Shown here in pieces: positions 23,705 through 32,156 of a stretch of DNA of 64,000 nt. Within the stretch, counting starts at the first letter, position 1. The number at the start of each line of letters is the position of its first letter. Under the pieces are notes generated by a model. The model saw only the letters and a list, made by a program, of their open reading frames with translations. It was not told the DNA's origin and ran no database searches. The position numbers were made by a program, and so were the translations under genes. Origin of the DNA: JAKQEM01 sp964433325 (lineage in GTDB: Bacteria; Patescibacteriota; Gracilibacteria; Peribacterales; Peribacteraceae); assembly GCA_964433325.1 (NCBI GenBank), contig CAYSPY010000002.1, positions 165,434 through 229,433 of the forward strand, given 5' to 3'.

Positions 23705-25420
23705 GCGTGCTCCTGAATTTCGGAAGAGGATTTGGTAGCGTCCCGGATTCTCGAACGAACCTGCACATGGCCAAGGCTTTTTGGTGAAATTGCCTTCTAT
23801 ATAGGTTATAACCTCATCCGTAAGAGATCTGCCCATGCCAGGACCATACAAAATAACCGAAGCAGATCGCAAATTATCCCAGTATGCATGCGAGAAATAT
23901 GGAATCGTCGCATTGAACGCGAACTGGAAGAAGCCAGGGCCCATGGGAGAATGACGTGTAAAGCCATACAAAACGCTCTGGATTTCATTGGTATAGAGGT
24001 ATCGATCAATCTCGCAGCGATCCAAAATCGTATCGACAACTTCTGCCTCACGCTGCGACTGCACTCGTAAAACATTCATATCGGAAAGCTGGGCGGCAAA
24101 ATTGGGCATTGGCTTTGTGACAACTACGAGAACTGCCAAGGACATCACAAGTGCTAACGAGCGACTGGCAAGCCGGCGACTTGGTTCCTGTAGTACCGCA
24201 CTAACAATCAGGAAGAATAACGCAAAGTACACGGGCACAAAAAAGACAAAGTGATGGGGAATGTAATCCCCACTTAAACCTACGGCATAGAGGCCCAGGT
24301 AGACGGCCGCTGGGTAGGACACGAAGCGCCAAAACATTCCAAGGGAACAATTCTGCAATCGTACATACCATGCACAGCCAAGTAAGCCGCTCACTCCTGC
24401 AATCACCAACATAAACCCAATCAGCGGGAGTGGAGACATAATGAGATACGAGATGATCATCGCTTCAGCCCCACCAAAGATGCAGAGAATGGAGAAGAAG
24501 ATGGTAAGGCAAAAGAAAAGCCACCCCCGCTCTTCGTCTGCACGAAAACGAATAAGCATCGATGAAAGTAAAAGTGTCGGGAGGAGTAGGAGTAACCAGA
24601 ATGAATAATGAAGCGTGTCCGTAAAGATCGTATCGACGATAAACCCGCGCATCCAACTAGGGCCGTAACGCTGGGCATATTCACCGGTCATGTGTGGCAG
24701 GTAGATGGTGAAGTATTCATCTAACGCCCCCATCACAGCCAAAGCAACAATGCCCACCAGTGCTGCCATTAAAAATGGAATGAGGAACGTACGGATAAGC
24801 GTTCGTGGGTGATCAGCCAGCAGCATTGCCGATGCAAACACCGCTAATATAAACGGCTCTTTCATCCCCGCACTCAGAAAGATTCCAAGTGCAGTACCAA
24901 TCGTCCGTAACCACGAGAACTTACCGCTATCGAGCGCCATGCACGCGACGGCAAGCACTGCGGGTAGCACGCCAAAAGATTCTGTTTGGAATGTTCCGGA
25001 CTGTAGCCCGCTATAGATCGCAAACATCATGCCGAAGACAAAGGCAGCAAGGACAATCATTACGCGTCGCATTCCCTGTGTCACCTTTGTCTGGAACCAC
25101 ACCGCAGCAACTGCCCCAAATGACAGGAGCACAATCGCTAGTGCTTGAATCCAATGACCTACGGACATATCGCCAGCGGTGGCATACGAAAGCGCACCAA
25201 TCAGGAATAGCCCGGGTGGTTTCATTTCAAACAAATCGCGATACGGTACTAATCCGTTGATGATGCCGCGGGACACTGCCCAGTAAATGGGGCTATCACT
25301 ATTAAACGCGCCGTGGATCTCGAACATGAAGATCTGGAACAAATCGTATCCCCCTTTAAAAACAGCCAGCCCCAGAAGAGCGATGGCAATATGCGCGCCA
25401 TAACGACGGAGAAAACTCAT
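23702..25420 (-). CDS. GT-C type membrane glycosyltransferase (GT39-like)
   Basis: A 572-residue membrane protein with about twelve hydrophobic segments. The first outer loop contains NSDSPIYWAVSRGIINGLVPYRDLFEMKPPG, matching the 'G.vPYrDlfe.KPPg' signature of bacterial GT39-like enzymes. It would use a polyprenyl-phosphate sugar outside the membrane. A longer frame starts at 25456, but the ATG at 25420 is preferred because a promoter (ATGACA, 17 bp, CACAAT) ends 7 nt before it. The acceptor is unknown. Confidence 0.75.
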   Translation of the reverse strand: MSFLRRYGAHIAIALLGLAVFKGGYDLFQIFMFEIHGAFNSDSPIYWAVSRGIINGLVPYRDLFEMKPPGLFLIGALSYATAGDMSVGHWIQALAIVLLSFGAVAAVWFQTKVTQGMRRVMIVLAAFVFGMMFAIYSGLQSGTFQTESFGVLPAVLAVACMALDSGKFSWLRTIGTALGIFLSAGMKEPFILAVFASAMLLADHPRTLIRTFLIPFLMAALVGIVALAVMGALDEYFTIYLPHMTGEYAQRYGPSWMRGFIVDTIFTDTLHYSFWLLLLLPTLLLSSMLIRFRADEERGWLFFCLTIFFSILCIFGGAEAMIISYLIMSPLPLIGFMLVIAGVSGLLGCAWYVRLQNCSLGMFWRFVSYPAAVYLGLYAVGLSGDYIPHHFVFFVPVYFALFFLIVSAVLQEPSRRLASRSLALVMSLAVLVVVTKPMPNFAAQLSDMNVLRVQSQREAEVVDTILDRCEIDRYLYTNEIQSVLYGFTRHSPMGPGFFQFAFNATIPYFSHAYWDNLRSASVILYGPGMGRSLTDEVITYIEGNFTKKPWPCAGSFENPGRYQILFRNSGAR

Positions 25421-25427
25421 GCCCCAG

Positions 25428-25456
25428 ATTGTGACAGTGATTATGCATCTTGTCAT
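25428..25456 (-). promoter_or_regulatory. Promoter of the 25420 gene
   Basis: -35 ATGACA (25456-25451), 17-bp spacer, -10 CACAAT (25433-25428), then 7 nt to the ATG. The -35 is formed by the edge of the double-hairpin repeat. Confidence 0.45.
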
Positions 25457-25513
25457 GGTTCGTCGGGCTCACCATGACATACCGAATGTCACCCTGAGCT
25501 CGACGAAGGGTGG
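25452..25513. repeat. 60-bp double-hairpin intergenic element, copy 2 (inverted)
   Basis: Reverse complement of copy 1 at 21455-21515. GTCATGGT (25452-25459) pairs with ACCATGAC (25471-25478), and the 11-nt loop is the exact reverse complement of the loop in copy 1. The second hairpin is ACCCT at 25491-25495 with AGGGT. Confidence 0.75.
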
Positions 25514-25519
25514 CATCCC

Positions 25520-26674
25520 TTATAGTTGGATTGCATCTAAAATCCGCTTCATGCGCTCCTCCCATGTATGGTGCTCTACCAATGTACGAGCAGCCTTCGA
25601 TCGAGCAGTTGCATCGGTTGGATGGCCTGCAATAAATGTCAGCGTTTCTGCGAGCGAATTACTGCTACCAGGCGTGCAGAAGAATGCTGTTTTTTCGCTG
25701 AGCACATCACGAATCGTTGGCAGGTCTGATGTCACAACGGGGCGATCTGCCGCCATATATTCAAACATCTTGAGCGGCGACATGTGGTGACGGTAATGCG
25801 GGAGATCTGGGAATGGCATCGCAAGAATGTCACAAGCAATAAGCGCATCTGGGACATCGTGTGCATCAATGGAGCCAGTAAAGCGGACATCATCCGCAGT
25901 AAGGCCAAGACCTTTAGCCACTGCTTCGTATTCCTGCTTATCTGCTTCTGGCCCACCAACAATCAGTGCCATAAATTTCTTGGATTCCTTCAGCGATGCG
26001 ACTGCCTCCAAAATATGCTTCACGCCCTTTTCCATCCCGAGAGTTTTTAGCCTTCCTACATACCCGACAACCGTTCGGTTCGTCGTAAGTTTGAGCGCTT
26101 TTCTGGCTTCGGACTGAGATGGGAGTTTTGCGAAGCGCCTCAGATCTACCCCATCCCCTTCCACAATAATGCGATCTGCAGGAACGCCCCACTCGATGAG
26201 CGACTCACGCATGCTGGAGGTAAGACACACAATCAGCTGACACTTCTTTGCACGAGCTATGAACATCCTTCGGCCGAATCGTGGAAGCTGGTGGAGCTCA
26301 AGCACTACTGGCGTTCCACTTGCAAGAAGAGCCGGTAAGAGAGCAGGGGCTCGCGTGTAAAGAAGCTGATAGCGGAAATCGGAAATCGGAAATCGGTACG
26401 CCTTTCGTAGCAAAGAATTCATCACCCACAACCCCGTCACTCCTGGTAACCACCACCGATTGATCGGGTCAAATGACCCAAGATGCTGGAGCTTCACCGC
26501 CTTCTCTGCCTGGTAATAGTCGTGGTACGACTCTTTCACGGGGTTTCGGCGATAGGGCGAAAACACCGTTACCTCATGGCCAAGATGAATTAAAGCATCG
26601 CACACCTGGGCAATTTGATGCCCATGGGCACGTTCACTGGGAAGCCGGACATTGGTACAGTAGGCAATTTTCAC
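25520..26674 (-). CDS. Family 4 glycosyltransferase
   Basis: A 384-residue GT-B enzyme starting VKIAYCTNVRLPSERAHGHQ from a GTG codon. It shows LELHQLPRFGRR, a Ser-rich LTSSMRESLI acceptor-side segment, IIVEGDGVDLRRF, YVGRLKTLG, and HHMSPLKMFEYMAADRPVVTSDLP, where the EX7E motif is partly altered (SPLKMFEY) as in several GT4 subgroups. A longer frame to 26722 exists, but TACACT ends 6 nt before the GTG. A heptanucleotide array adds RFPISDFRYQ inside the N-terminal domain. Confidence 0.85.
   Translation of the reverse strand: MKIAYCTNVRLPSERAHGHQIAQVCDALIHLGHEVTVFSPYRRNPVKESYHDYYQAEKAVKLQHLGSFDPINRWWLPGVTGLWVMNSLLRKAYRFPISDFRYQLLYTRAPALLPALLASGTPVVLELHQLPRFGRRMFIARAKKCQLIVCLTSSMRESLIEWGVPADRIIVEGDGVDLRRFAKLPSQSEARKALKLTTNRTVVGYVGRLKTLGMEKGVKHILEAVASLKESKKFMALIVGGPEADKQEYEAVAKGLGLTADDVRFTGSIDAHDVPDALIACDILAMPFPDLPHYRHHMSPLKMFEYMAADRPVVTSDLPTIRDVLSEKTAFFCTPGSSNSLAETLTFIAGHPTDATARSKAARTLVEHHTWEERMKRILDAIQL
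26373..26396. repeat. Heptanucleotide array (CGGAAAT type)
   Basis: Three perfect CGGAAAT units plus CGG, inside the coding region of the GT4 gene, reading FPISDFR on the minus strand. Three units equal seven codons, so the frame is kept. Confidence 0.75.
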
Positions 26675-26680
26675 AGATAC

Positions 26681-26686
26681 AGTGTA
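26681..26686 (-). promoter_or_regulatory. -10 box (TACACT) of the 26674 gene
   Basis: TACACT on the minus strand, 6 nt before the GTG at 26674; leaderless start predicted. Confidence 0.45.
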
Positions 26687-26715
26687 CCGGAGCCACATTC
26701 TGCACATAACCAAAT

Positions 26716-26737
26716 CCCGCAAGCCGAAGCCTGCGGG
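26716..26737 (-). terminator. Hairpin with UUCG-type tetraloop after the MFS gene
   Basis: On the minus strand CCCGCAGGC pairs with GCTTGCGGG (one G-U) around TTCG. It begins 13 bp after the MFS stop codon. The T-tract that follows is weak (ATTTGG), so termination may be partial. Confidence 0.5.
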
Positions 26738-26750
26738 TTGGGGGAACCTT

Positions 26751-27929
26751 TCATTTCCAGAACCACTTACTTGTGAAGAGTGTCAGAAAGTACAAAACAC
26801 CTGAAACAATCCCCACCCACATCTGCGTGATGGGAACGGACATACCACTCTGGAGCGACCATTGGATAAGTGGACCAGTGAGTGCCACGAGTCCGAATCC
26901 GATGAACGTCCCGACGGAAAGAACCGTCGCCCTGTCTGCTGCAATATCTTCCTTTTGCAAAATGTCCTCAACAATCGGACGACCGAATGTAGCAACACCA
27001 CGCACCAAACACACCACAGACAGGAGCAGTGTTACCAGCAGGATATTACCGCCTGCAGGCACTGCACTGGCAATTACTCCTCCAAAGAGAAGGATTCCCA
27101 TCAAGGCAAACCATAATCGATCATGCTGTGGGTGGGCTTTCTGCGCGAGCTTCGATCCGCCAATCATGACAATCAGCGCGATCGTTTCGAGTGCACCGAA
27201 GTATTCCTTCGGCAAGCCCAAGCTAAGTGCGTACGGCTGACGCAGTGCATAAACATGTTGTGACAATGCAATAATGACGGCGAAGCATACACTCGCACAC
27301 CACATCACAGGCACATTCCACACCTTGCGAAAGCTGGCAAAGAACGTCGAGAAGGTTTTACTTGCTGCCTTTGCCTCTGCTGCAGCCGCTGGCTCTCGTG
27401 CTGCAATAAAGCAGCACAGGGATAATACCGACATGATGACCGAGATAATTGCGGTTGCCCGCAAACTCCAGACACCAATCAAGCCTCCTGCAAAGACAGC
27501 AAGAAGCTGACACAAATTCATAATCATGTCAGACCGGGCTGCAACTGCACGATAATCATCCCCTCGACCTTCATCGATAAGACTCTCTTTCATTGCCGCT
27601 TGAATCGTTCCGGAATGGAACCCCTTAGCTAAGCCAAGAATCTGTTCTCCAATAAAAAACCACCAGATGTTGTCGCCAAGGGCATAACAGGTAATACCCA
27701 TCAGCTTCAACACTGCTCCGGTGACGAGCGTGGGCTTACGGCCCCATCGATCCGAAATCCAGCCCGTGGGAATTTCCACGAGCATCAATGTCCAGAACAT
27801 CGCCCACTGCACCATCTGATACCCAGCAGCATCCACTCCATTACTTAGAAAATAGAGGAAGATGACAGCCCGAATGGGCCAGGTCTGCCCTAAGGCATTT
27901 CCGAGAATCAGCAGACGAACAGTACGCAT
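26751..27929 (-). CDS. Major facilitator superfamily transporter
   Basis: A 392-residue transporter with about 11-12 membrane helices. The loop after helix 2 carries the MFS motif A variant GWISDRWGRKPTL. No substrate can be read; in this cluster it may export a sugar or related metabolite, though drug-type exporters look alike. The start at 27929 is preferred because AAGGAAAG lies 5 nt upstream; an in-frame ATG at 27950 would add seven residues. It diverges from the Gfo/Idh gene across an AT-rich gap. Confidence 0.82.
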   Translation of the reverse strand: MRTVRLLILGNALGQTWPIRAVIFLYFLSNGVDAAGYQMVQWAMFWTLMLVEIPTGWISDRWGRKPTLVTGAVLKLMGITCYALGDNIWWFFIGEQILGLAKGFHSGTIQAAMKESLIDEGRGDDYRAVAARSDMIMNLCQLLAVFAGGLIGVWSLRATAIISVIMSVLSLCCFIAAREPAAAAEAKAASKTFSTFFASFRKVWNVPVMWCASVCFAVIIALSQHVYALRQPYALSLGLPKEYFGALETIALIVMIGGSKLAQKAHPQHDRLWFALMGILLFGGVIASAVPAGGNILLVTLLLSVVCLVRGVATFGRPIVEDILQKEDIAADRATVLSVGTFIGFGLVALTGPLIQWSLQSGMSVPITQMWVGIVSGVLYFLTLFTSKWFWK

Positions 27930-27950
27930 AGCGGCTTTCCTTATTGGCAT

Positions 27951-28131
27951 GAGTATTTGTGAATTCTAGAAATGAAATCTCTCCCACGAAAGAGCTCATA
28001 TAAGCGCTTGCGTAGGGATACTTCCCACAATGTTGAAAAAGAGTAATGTTATCTTAAGAATATTATTAAAATTTGTCAATATATAGGCATACACTAGAAG
28101 AACGTCTTCCCGTAGCATCGAGTCCTCCCTT
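27951..28131. promoter_or_regulatory. AT-rich divergent promoter region
   Basis: The stretch 28033-28095 is much richer in A and T than the rest of the window. It contains TTGAAA (28033), TTGTCA (28073), TATTAT (28061) and TACACT (28090), but no pair has ideal spacing. It separates the divergent MFS and oxidoreductase genes and is the longest unexplained AT-rich tract seen. Confidence 0.35.
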
Positions 28132-29142
28132 ATGAACCCCGTCCGTACCGCCATTGTCGGCCTTGGCTACTTCGGCCCGAATGTGCTGCGAAACTTCGCT
28201 GCGCAAAATACATGCGAAATGGTCATCGCCTGCGATATCCAGCAGGCCAACATCGACCGTATCAAGCGGATCTATCCATCCCTTAGTTACACCACAAACT
28301 ACGACGACATCATCAATGACGCCTCAATCGAACTTGTCCTGATTGCAACACCTGCCTCCTCACATTTTGCACTCGCAAAACGTGCACTCGAAGCCGGCAA
28401 GCATGTGTTTATCGAAAAGCCAATTACGTCTACATCGGCAGAAGCAGAAGAGCTTGTAGTACTCGCGAAAGAAAAGAATTTGCAGATCTTTGTCGATCAC
28501 ACCTTCGTCTTTGCTCCATCCGTCCGAAAGATTGTGCAGATGACGAAACAGGGTGAACTGGGCGAGCTCCTCTACTTTGATTCCGTGCGCATCAACTTGG
28601 GGCTCATTCAAAAAGACATCAATGCACTGTGGGATCTTGCGATTCACGATTTAAGCATCCTGAGCGCTTTCACAAATTTGAACGATATCAGCACCGTGTG
28701 TGCGCACGGCAGTAAGCACTTTGGCGACCAAGAAGAGGATGTGCACTTACACCTAACCTACAATTCGGGGTTCACATCACACATTCACGTCAGCTGGCTA
28801 TCGCCAGTGAAGATTCGGCGCTCCATGCTTGGTGGCACAAAGGCGATGGTTGTCTATGACGACACCGAACCGAGTGAAAAAATTCGCATCTATGACCGTG
28901 GCATCGACCGGGATGAAACGCATCCAGACCCGAACTTCCCCAAGTATCGATCCGGCGATATTCACATCCCTGCGCTGCCAAACACAGAAACTCTCGGACT
29001 AGAAGCAGCACACGTACTTTCGTGTGTCCGTAGTGGAGAGCGCCCAATGGTAAACGGCGAAGATGGTCTGACAATGGTCCGGATTCTCGAGAAAGCTCAT
29101 GAATCATTGCGTAACGAGAGTGTCATGATTTCCATTGGGTAA
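28132..29142 (+). CDS. Gfo/Idh/MocA family oxidoreductase
   Basis: A 336-residue NAD(P)-dependent enzyme. The Rossmann motif is AIVGLGYFGPN (residues 7-17) and the family signature EKP is at 95-97 (HVFIEKPITS). The C-terminal half carries the substrate domain with WDLAIHDLSIL. WlbA-type members oxidise C3 of UDP-GlcNAc-derived uronic acids ahead of a DegT aminotransferase. The neighbours fit that path: a FemAB-DegT fusion, an acyltransferase and a DegT aminotransferase follow on the same strand with gaps of 1 bp, -4 bp and 2 bp. A 3-amino sugar route is therefore likely (inference). Confidence 0.9.
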   Translation: MNPVRTAIVGLGYFGPNVLRNFAAQNTCEMVIACDIQQANIDRIKRIYPSLSYTTNYDDIINDASIELVLIATPASSHFALAKRALEAGKHVFIEKPITSTSAEAEELVVLAKEKNLQIFVDHTFVFAPSVRKIVQMTKQGELGELLYFDSVRINLGLIQKDINALWDLAIHDLSILSAFTNLNDISTVCAHGSKHFGDQEEDVHLHLTYNSGFTSHIHVSWLSPVKIRRSMLGGTKAMVVYDDTEPSEKIRIYDRGIDRDETHPDPNFPKYRSGDIHIPALPNTETLGLEAAHVLSCVRSGERPMVNGEDGLTMVRILEKAHESLRNESVMISIG

Positions 29143-29143
29143 C

Positions 29144-30577
29144 ATGCCTTTATACACCCCATACATCTCTAAAGACTTTGCCATCGAGGGCAGTTTTTTA
29201 AGACTCGATAACAAAGAAAAGGCATGGGAAGAAATCGACGGTCGTATGCGCACGGCTGTTCGTAAAGCCCAGCAATCTGGCGTCATCATTACAAAGGTTA
29301 CGGGTACGGCAGACGAGCTCGAGGCCTTCCGTGCCATCTGCCTGAACCCCGATGACATGCCAGAGACGCTGACCAGTCGCTATCATCTGTACTTTGCGCA
29401 TCTCCAAGAAAAATTTGTTGCAGGAATTTTATTGGTAGAAGTCGATAACAAATTATTCATGCTGTGCCATGCAAGTACACCCGAAGCAAAAGAACAAAAT
29501 ATCCCAAGCCTCCTTATTTGGAACACCGTGGAAGAATTCGCAGGTAAGCAATTTGCGCGGTTAGACGTAGGTGCATCGTACCGTGCATCACTCCAGAAAT
29601 TCTTTACGGGCTGGAGGACAGAGCCGTACCCCATGATCATGAAAGCGCCAGAGCTGCACCCAACCCTCATGCTGACACCATTTGATACCGCGAGCTTTGG
29701 TGTCGCACCACTCCCCAATGCCGAAGAAGTAGTACGAAGCCACCTCGAACAAAAGTTCGATGGTAAGCCCTACACGTTTTTCCCTAGGGCAATGTATGCG
29801 ATTTATACGATCATCAAGCATTTAAAAAATGAAGGTACAATCAAAGATGGCCAAGAAGTATGGATTACGACAACCACAGAATCACCGTATATTTCTTCGT
29901 GTGTTACATCGGCTATTGAACAAACTTGTACGTGGAGCAGAGAACTAACAGATAAGACCGCTGCCATTTTCCTCATCCACGAATTTGGTTTTTTACACCC
30001 CCGTCTGCAGGAACTACGTAAGATTGCCGATGAGCGTGGCATCCCGCTGATTGAAGATTGCGCCTATGGCTGGGGAACACTAGGTGCTGGAAAAACCGGC
30101 GATTACTGCATTTATTCCCTCACCAAAGAATTCCCCGTTCAATTTGGAGGCTTTCTAGTTGGTAAGCACTTTACGCACGAAGAGTTATGGCATGGCTTTG
30201 GCTGCAGTGATGCAAACAAAGAAGCATTTACCCTTCGCCAACTATCCCCATGGATTGAAACCCAGGAAGAAGCACGTTTGAAGAGACTCAAAAACTATGC
30301 AACCTACGAATCAATCTTTGGGAACGATCGCACCTTCTTCCCCTTAGCTGAAGGAACTGACCCTGGGGCATTTATCTTAAAAATGCGCAGTGAAGAATGG
30401 ATGCAGGAAGCGAGCGCCTTTGTACGCACATTCGGCATAGAATGCGGTAATTACTGGAAAAACAGTGCTATTATGCTGCCCGTACATCAACGCCTAGAGC
30501 CCGCTCACGTGGACTATATTGCAGGTGCTGTCCTAGCTACGCAGCGTGAGTGGTGCGGCGTCCCCCGCCCCTCATGA
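29144..30577 (+). CDS. Fusion of a FemAB-like acyltransferase and a DegT-type aminotransferase domain
   Basis: A 477-residue two-domain protein. Residues 1-165 resemble the second half of FemAB/GNAT proteins: MRTAVRKAQQSGVIITKV, then SLLIWNTVEEFAGKQFARLDVGASYR and LQKFFTGW. Residues 170-477 resemble DegT/DnrJ/EryC1 PLP enzymes, with IEDCAYGWGTLGAGKTGDY (Asp305) and IYSLTKEFPVQFGG, where Lys328 would hold PLP. The N-terminal part of a normal DegT domain is shortened. It may transfer an amino group and then acylate it, or be a single altered enzyme; I know of no described activity for this fusion. The start is the ATG one base after the preceding stop. Confidence 0.75.
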   Translation: MPLYTPYISKDFAIEGSFLRLDNKEKAWEEIDGRMRTAVRKAQQSGVIITKVTGTADELEAFRAICLNPDDMPETLTSRYHLYFAHLQEKFVAGILLVEVDNKLFMLCHASTPEAKEQNIPSLLIWNTVEEFAGKQFARLDVGASYRASLQKFFTGWRTEPYPMIMKAPELHPTLMLTPFDTASFGVAPLPNAEEVVRSHLEQKFDGKPYTFFPRAMYAIYTIIKHLKNEGTIKDGQEVWITTTTESPYISSCVTSAIEQTCTWSRELTDKTAAIFLIHEFGFLHPRLQELRKIADERGIPLIEDCAYGWGTLGAGKTGDYCIYSLTKEFPVQFGGFLVGKHFTHEELWHGFGCSDANKEAFTLRQLSPWIETQEEARLKRLKNYATYESIFGNDRTFFPLAEGTDPGAFILKMRSEEWMQEASAFVRTFGIECGNYWKNSAIMLPVHQRLEPAHVDYIAGAVLATQREWCGVPRPS

Positions 30578-31044
30578 TTCGTGAAAATATTACCATCGGC
30601 GAAAATGTAAGCGTTACTGAAGGTGTATCACTCAATAATATTACGACAGGTAATAATGGGAAAATCCGGGATCACTCCGTGCTATTTGGGAGCAAAGAAA
30701 AACCATTGAAGATTGGGAATGATTTTTTCGTCGGAACATCTTGCTACCTTAACGGCTACGAAGGACTCACCATCGGCGATAGAGTGACTATTGCACATGG
30801 AGCACGAATCTTTACGGATTCGGGCCCTAATACGAGCCCGTGGTTACAACAGCATTACCCTATACAGGCGGGTGCTGTGACGATCGGCGATGATGTCTGG
30901 ATCGGCGCAGGAGCGATGATTTTGCCAGGGGTAACGATCGGCAATAAATGTGTGGTTGGGGCAGGGAGCGTTGTTAAAGATGATATTCCGGAGGGCTCTG
31001 TAGTAGCCGGGTCTCCTGCCAAGGTTATCAAATCACTGCTGTAA
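30574..31044 (+). CDS. Hexapeptide-repeat (left-handed beta-helix) acyltransferase
   Basis: A 156-residue acyltransferase of the LbH family. It has hexapeptide repeats through VTIGDDVWIGAGAMILPGV, TIGNKCVVGAGSVV and the closing GSPAKVIK, with a His-containing loop (VTIAHGARI) that could hold the catalytic His. Such trimeric enzymes acetylate or formylate amino sugars, which fits the aminotransferase neighbours. It starts in an ATGA overlap with the fusion gene; an upstream in-frame start at 30550 is not needed. Confidence 0.88.
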   Translation: MIRENITIGENVSVTEGVSLNNITTGNNGKIRDHSVLFGSKEKPLKIGNDFFVGTSCYLNGYEGLTIGDRVTIAHGARIFTDSGPNTSPWLQQHYPIQAGAVTIGDDVWIGAGAMILPGVTIGNKCVVGAGSVVKDDIPEGSVVAGSPAKVIKSLL

Positions 31045-31046
31045 CC

Positions 31047-32156
31047 ATGCCAGTTCCGTTTCTCGATCTACAGGCACAGTACCGTTCTATTAAGCCCGAG
31101 GTTGACGCTGCAATGCAGCGCGTACTCGATACTTCCGCATACGTCCTCGGGCCCGCTGTAGAGGAATTTGAACGAGCATTCGCCACCTACTGCGGCGTAT
31201 CGCACGCAGTTGGAGTAAACTCGGGGACTTCTGCCCTCGCTTTGCTGATGCAGGCGCACGGCATTGGCCCAGGGGATGAAGTAATCACTGTCGCCAATTC
31301 TTTTTTTGCGTCGGCAGAAGCAATTAGTGAAATTGGGGCTTTACCCGTGCTGGTAGATTGCCGTGAGGATGACGGACTCATGGATGCGACACTGATTGGC
31401 AAAGCGATCACAGACCGTACAAAGGCCATTATCCCCGTGCATTTATATGGCCAGTGCGCGGACATGGATGCCATCAACGCTGTCGCACAAACTCGCAAAT
31501 TGTTAGTATTTGAAGATGCGTGCCAAGCACATGGCGCGGTGTATAAAGGGAAAAAGGCAGGATCGTTGGGTGATGGCGCTGCATTCAGTTTTTACCCTGG
31601 TAAGAACTTAGGGGCATATGGCGAGGCAGGTGCTGTCACGACAAATAATGCATCTATCGCAGATGCAATTCGGATGCTCCGCGCGCATGGGTCTGCCGTT
31701 CGCTATACACACACCATGATTGGCTGGAATGAGCGTATGGATGGCCTACAAGGCGCAGTACTGGGGGTTAAATTACCGTATCTGGATGACTGGAATACAA
31801 GCCGACGCGCGCATGCGGCAATGTATCGTTCGCACCTATCCGAACATATCAAAAGCATGCAGCTGCAGTCTTACGGGGACAGCGCCAATCATCTGTTTGT
31901 TATCCGCAGCAACAATCGTGATGGACTTCGTGCGTATCTTACAGACAAGGGTATCGAAGCGCTCATCCACTACCCTATCCCCATTCATCTACAACCTGCG
32001 TACGGTAGTCGGTGGAAACAGGGTGACTTCCCTGTAGCAGAAAAGCTCGCAGCAGAAATTTTGTCGCTCCCACTTTATCCTGAATTAACTCCCGAACAGA
32101 TCACCGAAGTATGCGACGCAGTGAATGCCTTCAGCGAGGCATCGTCCGCCACATAA
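31047..32156 (+). CDS. DegT/DnrJ/EryC1/StrS aminotransferase
   Basis: A 369-residue PLP-dependent sugar aminotransferase. The family marks are PFLDLQAQYRSI at the N-terminus, VNSGTSAL, LVFEDACQAHGA (Asp157) and SFYPGKNLGAYGEAGA with Lys186 as PLP lysine. It converts a keto-sugar nucleotide into an amino sugar. It follows the oxidoreductase, fusion and acyltransferase genes closely, so the four likely form one pathway for an N-acylated amino sugar. Its end overlaps the convergent GT2 gene by 26 bp. Confidence 0.92.
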   Translation: MPVPFLDLQAQYRSIKPEVDAAMQRVLDTSAYVLGPAVEEFERAFATYCGVSHAVGVNSGTSALALLMQAHGIGPGDEVITVANSFFASAEAISEIGALPVLVDCREDDGLMDATLIGKAITDRTKAIIPVHLYGQCADMDAINAVAQTRKLLVFEDACQAHGAVYKGKKAGSLGDGAAFSFYPGKNLGAYGEAGAVTTNNASIADAIRMLRAHGSAVRYTHTMIGWNERMDGLQGAVLGVKLPYLDDWNTSRRAHAAMYRSHLSEHIKSMQLQSYGDSANHLFVIRSNNRDGLRAYLTDKGIEALIHYPIPIHLQPAYGSRWKQGDFPVAEKLAAEILSLPLYPELTPEQITEVCDAVNAFSEASSAT

